Assembly (NCBI GenBank): GCA_021203685.1
Contig: JAJQAS010000237.1
Location: 1-8,021 of the forward strand
Direction of reading: 5' to 3'
DNA length: 8,021 bases
Origin: Clostridiales bacterium
Lineage (GTDB): Bacteria; Bacillota; Clostridia; Oscillospirales; Oscillospiraceae
Every line of letters starts with the position of its first letter. Position 1 is the first letter of the stretch. Shown in pieces: positions 5,444-8,021 of the stretch. The notes under the pieces were generated by a model. The model did no database searches. It was not told where the DNA came from and was given only the letters and a program-made list of their open reading frames with translations. Position numbers and translations under genes: made by a program.

Positions 5444-6306
5444 ACCTGTCCCCCCTTCCGGTACAGCGCAAGGAGGGCGGCTTTGGCCTCCTCCATGGTG
5501 TAGACGGAGCCGTCCACCGGCAGACCCATCTCCCGCAGGCGGTGGAACACCTGGGTCAGCTGGGGGGTGTTCAGCCCCATGTCCCGGAGCCGGTCCCCCT
5601 GAGCGAACACCTGCCGGGGGGTGCCCTCCAGGGGTATCTTCCCGTCGTTGATGACCACGATGCGGTCGGCCAGCCGCGCCATGTCCTCCATGGAGTGGGA
5701 GACGATGATGATGGTGGCGTGCTTCGCGTCGTGGAACGCCTGGATGTTGCCCAAAATGGCCTCCCGGCCCTGGGGGTCCAGCCCCGCCGTGGGTTCGTCC
5801 AAAATCAGCACCTCCGGCTCCATGGCGATGACCCCGGCGATGGCCACCCGGCGCTTCTGCCCGCCGGAAAGCTCGAAGGGGGACTTGTCCAGCATATCAT
5901 CCGTCAGGCCCACGAAGTAGGCAGCCTGATGCACCCGGCGGTCGATTTCGTCCTGGTTGAGCTTCATGTTTTTGGGGCCAAAGGCGATGTCCTGGTACAC
6001 CGTCTCCTCAAAGAGCTGATACTCCGGGTACTGGAACACCAGCCCCACCTTGAACCGGGTCTGGCGGGTGGTTTTGGAATCCGCCCAGATGTCCTTACCG
6101 TGGAGCAGCACCTGCCCGCCCGTGGGTTTCAGCAGCCCGTTCAGGTGCTGGATGAGGGTGGACTTGCCCGAGCCGGTGTGGCCGATGATGCCCAGGTATT
6201 CCCCCGGGTAGGCTTTGAAGTTGACGTGGTCTAATGCCACGTGTTCAAAAGGGGTGCCGATGCTGTAGGTACAGCACAGGTCTTTGGTTTCTAAAATCGG
6301 GTCCAA
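5437..6306 (-). CDS. ecfA2: ECF transporter ATPase EcfA2 (A' subunit)
   Basis: This is one of the two cytoplasmic ATP-binding subunits that power the ECF transporter with EcfA1 and EcfT. In the 289-residue product, Walker A is GHTGSGKST (42-50). The Q-loop is FQYPEYQLFE (91-100) and the ABC signature is LSGGQKRR (146-153). Walker B is VLILDEPTAG with Asp170 and catalytic Glu171, and the switch His is 204 in VSHS. The N-terminal YSIGTPFEHVALDHV is characteristic of the A' rather than the A subunit. The start is TTG at 6306, supported by AAGGAG six bases upstream, which is also the last two sense codons (Lys-Glu) of ecfA1; only three bases separate the genes. The 3' end overlaps ecfT by 7 bp. 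All ATPase motifs are intact. Confidence 0.95.
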   Translation of the reverse strand: MDPILETKDLCCTYSIGTPFEHVALDHVNFKAYPGEYLGIIGHTGSGKSTLIQHLNGLLKPTGGQVLLHGKDIWADSKTTRQTRFKVGLVFQYPEYQLFEETVYQDIAFGPKNMKLNQDEIDRRVHQAAYFVGLTDDMLDKSPFELSGGQKRRVAIAGVIAMEPEVLILDEPTAGLDPQGREAILGNIQAFHDAKHATIIIVSHSMEDMARLADRIVVINDGKIPLEGTPRQVFAQGDRLRDMGLNTPQLTQVFHRLREMGLPVDGSVYTMEEAKAALLALYRKGGQVC

Positions 6307-6309
6307 TCG

Positions 6310-7170
6310 TTACTCCTTGTCCCTTGTCGTCAGCAAATCGTAAATTGCCCCGGCGCACTCCTCCACAGAGAGGGCGTCCACCGGCACGTCCAGCCCCGCC
6401 TGATTCAGTTCATATAATAACCCCACCGTGTCGGGCACGGTCAGGCCGATGGCCTTCAACTTTTCCACATGGCGGAACACCTGCCGGGGAGCGCCGTCGG
6501 CCACGATTTTGCCGTGGTCCATGACCACCAGCCGCCGGGCCTGAGAGGCCTCGTCCATGTGGTGGGTGATGAGAACGACTGTGGTGTGCTGCTCCCGGTT
6601 CAGACGGAGGATGGTCTCCATGACCTCCTCCCGGCCGATGGGGTCCAGCATGGCGGTGGGCTCGTCCAGCACGATGCACTCCGGCTGCATGGCGATGACC
6701 CCGGCAATGGCCACCCGCTGCTTCTGTCCACCTGAGAGCAGATGGGGGGCGTGGCGGGCGTAGTCGGTCATGCCCACGATGGCCAGGGCGTTGTCCACCC
6801 TCTGGCGTATCTCCTCCGGGGGGACGCCAAGGTTCTCCGGAGCGAAGGCGATGTCCTCCTCCACCACGTTGGCGACGATTTGGTTGTCCGGGTTCTGGAA
6901 CACCATCCCCACCATGCGGTGGATGTCCAGCCAACGGTCCTCGTCGGCGGTGTCCACGCCGGAGACATAGACCTTGCCCCCGGCAGGCAGCAGGACGGCG
7001 TTCATGTGCTTGGCGAGGGTGCTTTTGCCGCTGCCGTTGTGCCCCAGCACCGCCACGAAGCTGCCCTTTTCGATGTCCAGGCTCACGTCGTCCAGCACCA
7101 CCGGGGCCACCCCCTCCTCTGTGGTGTAGGAGAAGGTAATATGTTCCATTTGGATGATTGGCTCTGCCAT
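6310..7170 (-). CDS. ecfA1: ECF transporter ATPase EcfA1 (A subunit)
   Basis: This is the first gene of the ECF energizing cassette and the partner of EcfA2 in the ATPase heterodimer. In the 286-residue product, Walker A is GHNGSGKST (43-51). The Q-loop is FQNPDNQIVA (91-100) and the signature is LSGGQKQR (145-152). Walker B is CIVLDEPTAMLDP with catalytic Glu170, and the switch His is 203 in ITHH. The FQNPDNQ Q-loop is typical of the A subunit. The C-terminal domain of about 70 residues fits the ECF-specific extension used for dimerisation. ATG at 7170 is supported by AGAAGGGA seven bases upstream. In many Firmicutes this gene follows rpoA-rplQ; here it follows a repeat-rich noncoding gap, so it probably has its own promoter in 7171-7250, although I cannot assign clear boxes. 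Confidence 0.95.
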   Translation of the reverse strand: MAEPIIQMEHITFSYTTEEGVAPVVLDDVSLDIEKGSFVAVLGHNGSGKSTLAKHMNAVLLPAGGKVYVSGVDTADEDRWLDIHRMVGMVFQNPDNQIVANVVEEDIAFAPENLGVPPEEIRQRVDNALAIVGMTDYARHAPHLLSGGQKQRVAIAGVIAMQPECIVLDEPTAMLDPIGREEVMETILRLNREQHTTVVLITHHMDEASQARRLVVMDHGKIVADGAPRQVFRHVEKLKAIGLTVPDTVGLLYELNQAGLDVPVDALSVEECAGAIYDLLTTRDKE

Positions 7171-7249
7171 GTTTTGTTCCCTTCTGCCTGTTTTAGCTTT
7201 TACTTATTAGCTATTCAGACTATCCCTTTGATTCAGGCGCGTTATTTTA

Positions 7250-7279
7250 AGTGGCTAGTGGCTAGTGATTAGTGGCTAG
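7250..7279. repeat. Heptanucleotide tract AGTGGCT, ecfA1 side
   Basis: AGTGGCT, AGTGGCT, AGTGATT, AGTGGCT and a partial AG follow each other with a strict 7-bp period. It lies about 80 bases upstream of the ecfA1 start. Rotated, the unit is GCTAGTG, which shares GCTA plus a purine with the GCTAACA unit at 7563-7593. Confidence 0.75.
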
Positions 7280-7347
7280 AAAAAGGGGACTTCTAATAGA
7301 AATTCTACATCTGTCGTACAAAACTGACACCAGACGACAAGTACTAT

Positions 7348-7407
7348 CCCCTCTTGCCTCCCCTGAAAGGGGAGGAGGGCCGCCGCCTTTAGGCGGTGGC
7401 GGAGGGG
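7348..7407. repeat. Dispersed-repeat-like element able to form a three-way junction
   Basis: The outer arms CCCCTC (7348-7353) and GAGGGG (7402-7407) enclose two hairpins. The first is CCTCCCCT-GAA-AGGGGAGG (7357-7375), a perfect 8-bp stem with a 3-base loop. The second is GCCGCCT-TT-AGGCGGT (7382-7397), extended by CC/GG outside. The form resembles short palindromic intergenic repeats that I remember from gut Clostridia genomes, with GC-rich arms and a GGAGGGGTT-type end; that resemblance is unverified. There is no T run of terminator length. Confidence 0.6.
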
Positions 7408-7562
7408 TTTCCAACGCATGGCTGAGTAAAAGGGATAACCAGATTAGCTATTCGCTTTGTGGTTCTTCACGATTTGTTCTGCGCCCTGGATTCGCCGCAC
7501 AAAACAAACCGCAAACGCCCAACCGATGTTTCGCGCTGTTCGTTTTAGATTGGTAGTGCCTG

Positions 7563-7593
7563 GCTAACAGCTAATAGCTAACAACTAACAGCT
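7563..7593. repeat. Heptanucleotide tract GCTAACA at the methyltransferase 3' end
   Basis: GCTAACA, GCTAATA, GCTAACA, ACTAACA and a partial GCT run with a 7-bp period. The last base of the tract is the first base of the minus-strand gene's stop codon complement (7593-7595). It is the third tract in the window that ends at or within a few bases of a stop codon. Confidence 0.75.
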
Positions 7594-8021
7594 CACTTGG
7601 CATACCAACGGCCTGTGGCCCCGCAGGGCAGCGCCAGGCCGGAGGCCGTCACCGGCAGCCCCAGCTCCTGGGACTCCGTGTGTCCGCCCCAGCGTTTGCC
7701 CACCAGCGTCTCCAGCAGGTAGGTCAGCACCGAGGGGGCAAGCCCCGTGGTGTAGGAGTTGAGGATGATAAACTGGGGCCGGTCGCTGAGCACCTGCACC
7801 GCCAGCTCCAGGAAGGGGTAGAGGTCGTCCTCCAGCTTCCACACCTCGCCGGAAGGCCCCCGGCCATAGGAGGGCGGGTCCATGATGAGGGCGTCGTACC
7901 GGCGGCCCCGGCGGATCTCCCGCTCCAGGAACTTGGCGCAGTCGTCCACAATCCAGCGGACGGGGGCCTTCTCCAGCCCGGAGAGGCGGGCGTTGTCCCT
8001 GGCCCAGGACACCATGCCCTT
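7593..8021 (-). CDS. Class I SAM-dependent methyltransferase, C-terminal part
   Basis: The right edge of the window cuts this gene; 143 codons including the stop are visible. The frame is open to the last base, and the segment KGMVSWARDNARLSGL fits the region after SAM-binding motif II, so the Met at 8015 is internal and not a start. Motif IV is DPPSYGRG (about 46 residues after that Met), the DPPxY catalytic/substrate loop typical of RNA- and RlmI-like methyltransferases. It is followed by EVWKLEDDLYPFLELAVQVL and the C-terminal strands. The probable role is methylation of an RNA base using S-adenosylmethionine; the exact target cannot be told from this part. The gene ends directly at a heptad repeat tract, with no terminator visible. 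Confidence 0.85.
   Translation of the reverse strand, partial: KGMVSWARDNARLSGLEKAPVRWIVDDCAKFLEREIRRGRRYDALIMDPPSYGRGPSGEVWKLEDDLYPFLELAVQVLSDRPQFIILNSYTTGLAPSVLTYLLETLVGKRWGGHTESQELGLPVTASGLALPCGATGRWYAK

Larger units (their letters stand above)
7171..7592. other. Noncoding, repeat-rich gap between the methyltransferase gene and ecfA1
   Basis: This 422-base stretch has no credible gene. It holds, from left to right, the ecfA1 leader, an 11-bp repeat ATTAGCTATTC (7206-7216, again at 7443-7453), a heptad tract (7250-7279), a 60-base foldable element (7348-7407) and a second heptad tract (7563-7593). The two tracts use related units on the same strand (rotations of GCTAGTG and GCTAACA), as if they bracket an inserted or decayed segment. 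The ecfA1 promoter must lie here or upstream of it. Confidence 0.7.

Noticed and set aside
4622..5503. Plus-strand open frame of 293 codons over ecfT
   Set aside because: His/Gln/Gly-rich shadow of ecfT, which has clear EcfT motifs and overlaps ecfA2 as expected.
7272..7556. 94-codon plus-strand open frame in the gap upstream of ecfA1
   Set aside because: It runs through the heptad tract and the foldable repeat, has no ribosome site, and its translation is proline/glycine low complexity.

Overview
The window looks like a chromosomal segment of a GC-rich Clostridia member, most likely an Oscillospiraceae-type gut Firmicute. This is inferred from the ecfA1-ecfA2-ecfT-truA gene order, the DUF5711-type protein and the style of the intergenic repeats; no species call is possible. 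All housekeeping genes and the tRNA lie on the minus strand. The only clear plus-strand gene is a tyrosine integrase at the left end.

Left region (1-1585): an AT-rich leader with a near-consensus extended -10 promoter drives a Tn916/phage-type tyrosine recombinase. The gene is broken by a one-base frameshift in a run of seven G (1003-1009), which separates the first catalytic Arg from the HxxR/H/Y part of the active site. A terminator, a 12-bp tandem repeat and a second hairpin follow. Next comes the 3' end of a minus-strand tRNA-Thr(CGU), with its own promoter. An integrase next to a tRNA 3' end suggests one end of an element integrated at this tRNA, with its body to the left of the window.

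Middle region (1675-4460), read right to left: truA (tRNA pseudouridine synthase A), then two bases later a DUF5711-like protein with one membrane anchor, then after a 253-bp repeat-bearing gap a CvpA-family membrane protein, then the tRNA.

Right region (4634-7170): a compact ecfA1-ecfA2-ecfT cassette, which is the complete energizing module of a group II ECF vitamin/micronutrient transporter. The genes are separated by 3 bp or overlap by 7 bp, and ecfA2 starts at TTG. No substrate-binding S component is present, as expected for a shared module. Beyond a 422-bp noncoding gap (7171-7592) lies the C-terminal part of a class I SAM-dependent RNA-type methyltransferase that runs off the right edge.

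The least explained signal is intergenic. Short tracts of 7-bp tandem units abut the stop codons of three minus-strand genes. One 19-bp sequence is shared by two of these tracts. A 60-bp sequence that can fold as a three-way junction sits between ecfA1 and the methyltransferase gene. I see no new enzymatic or defence system; the coding content is otherwise ordinary.
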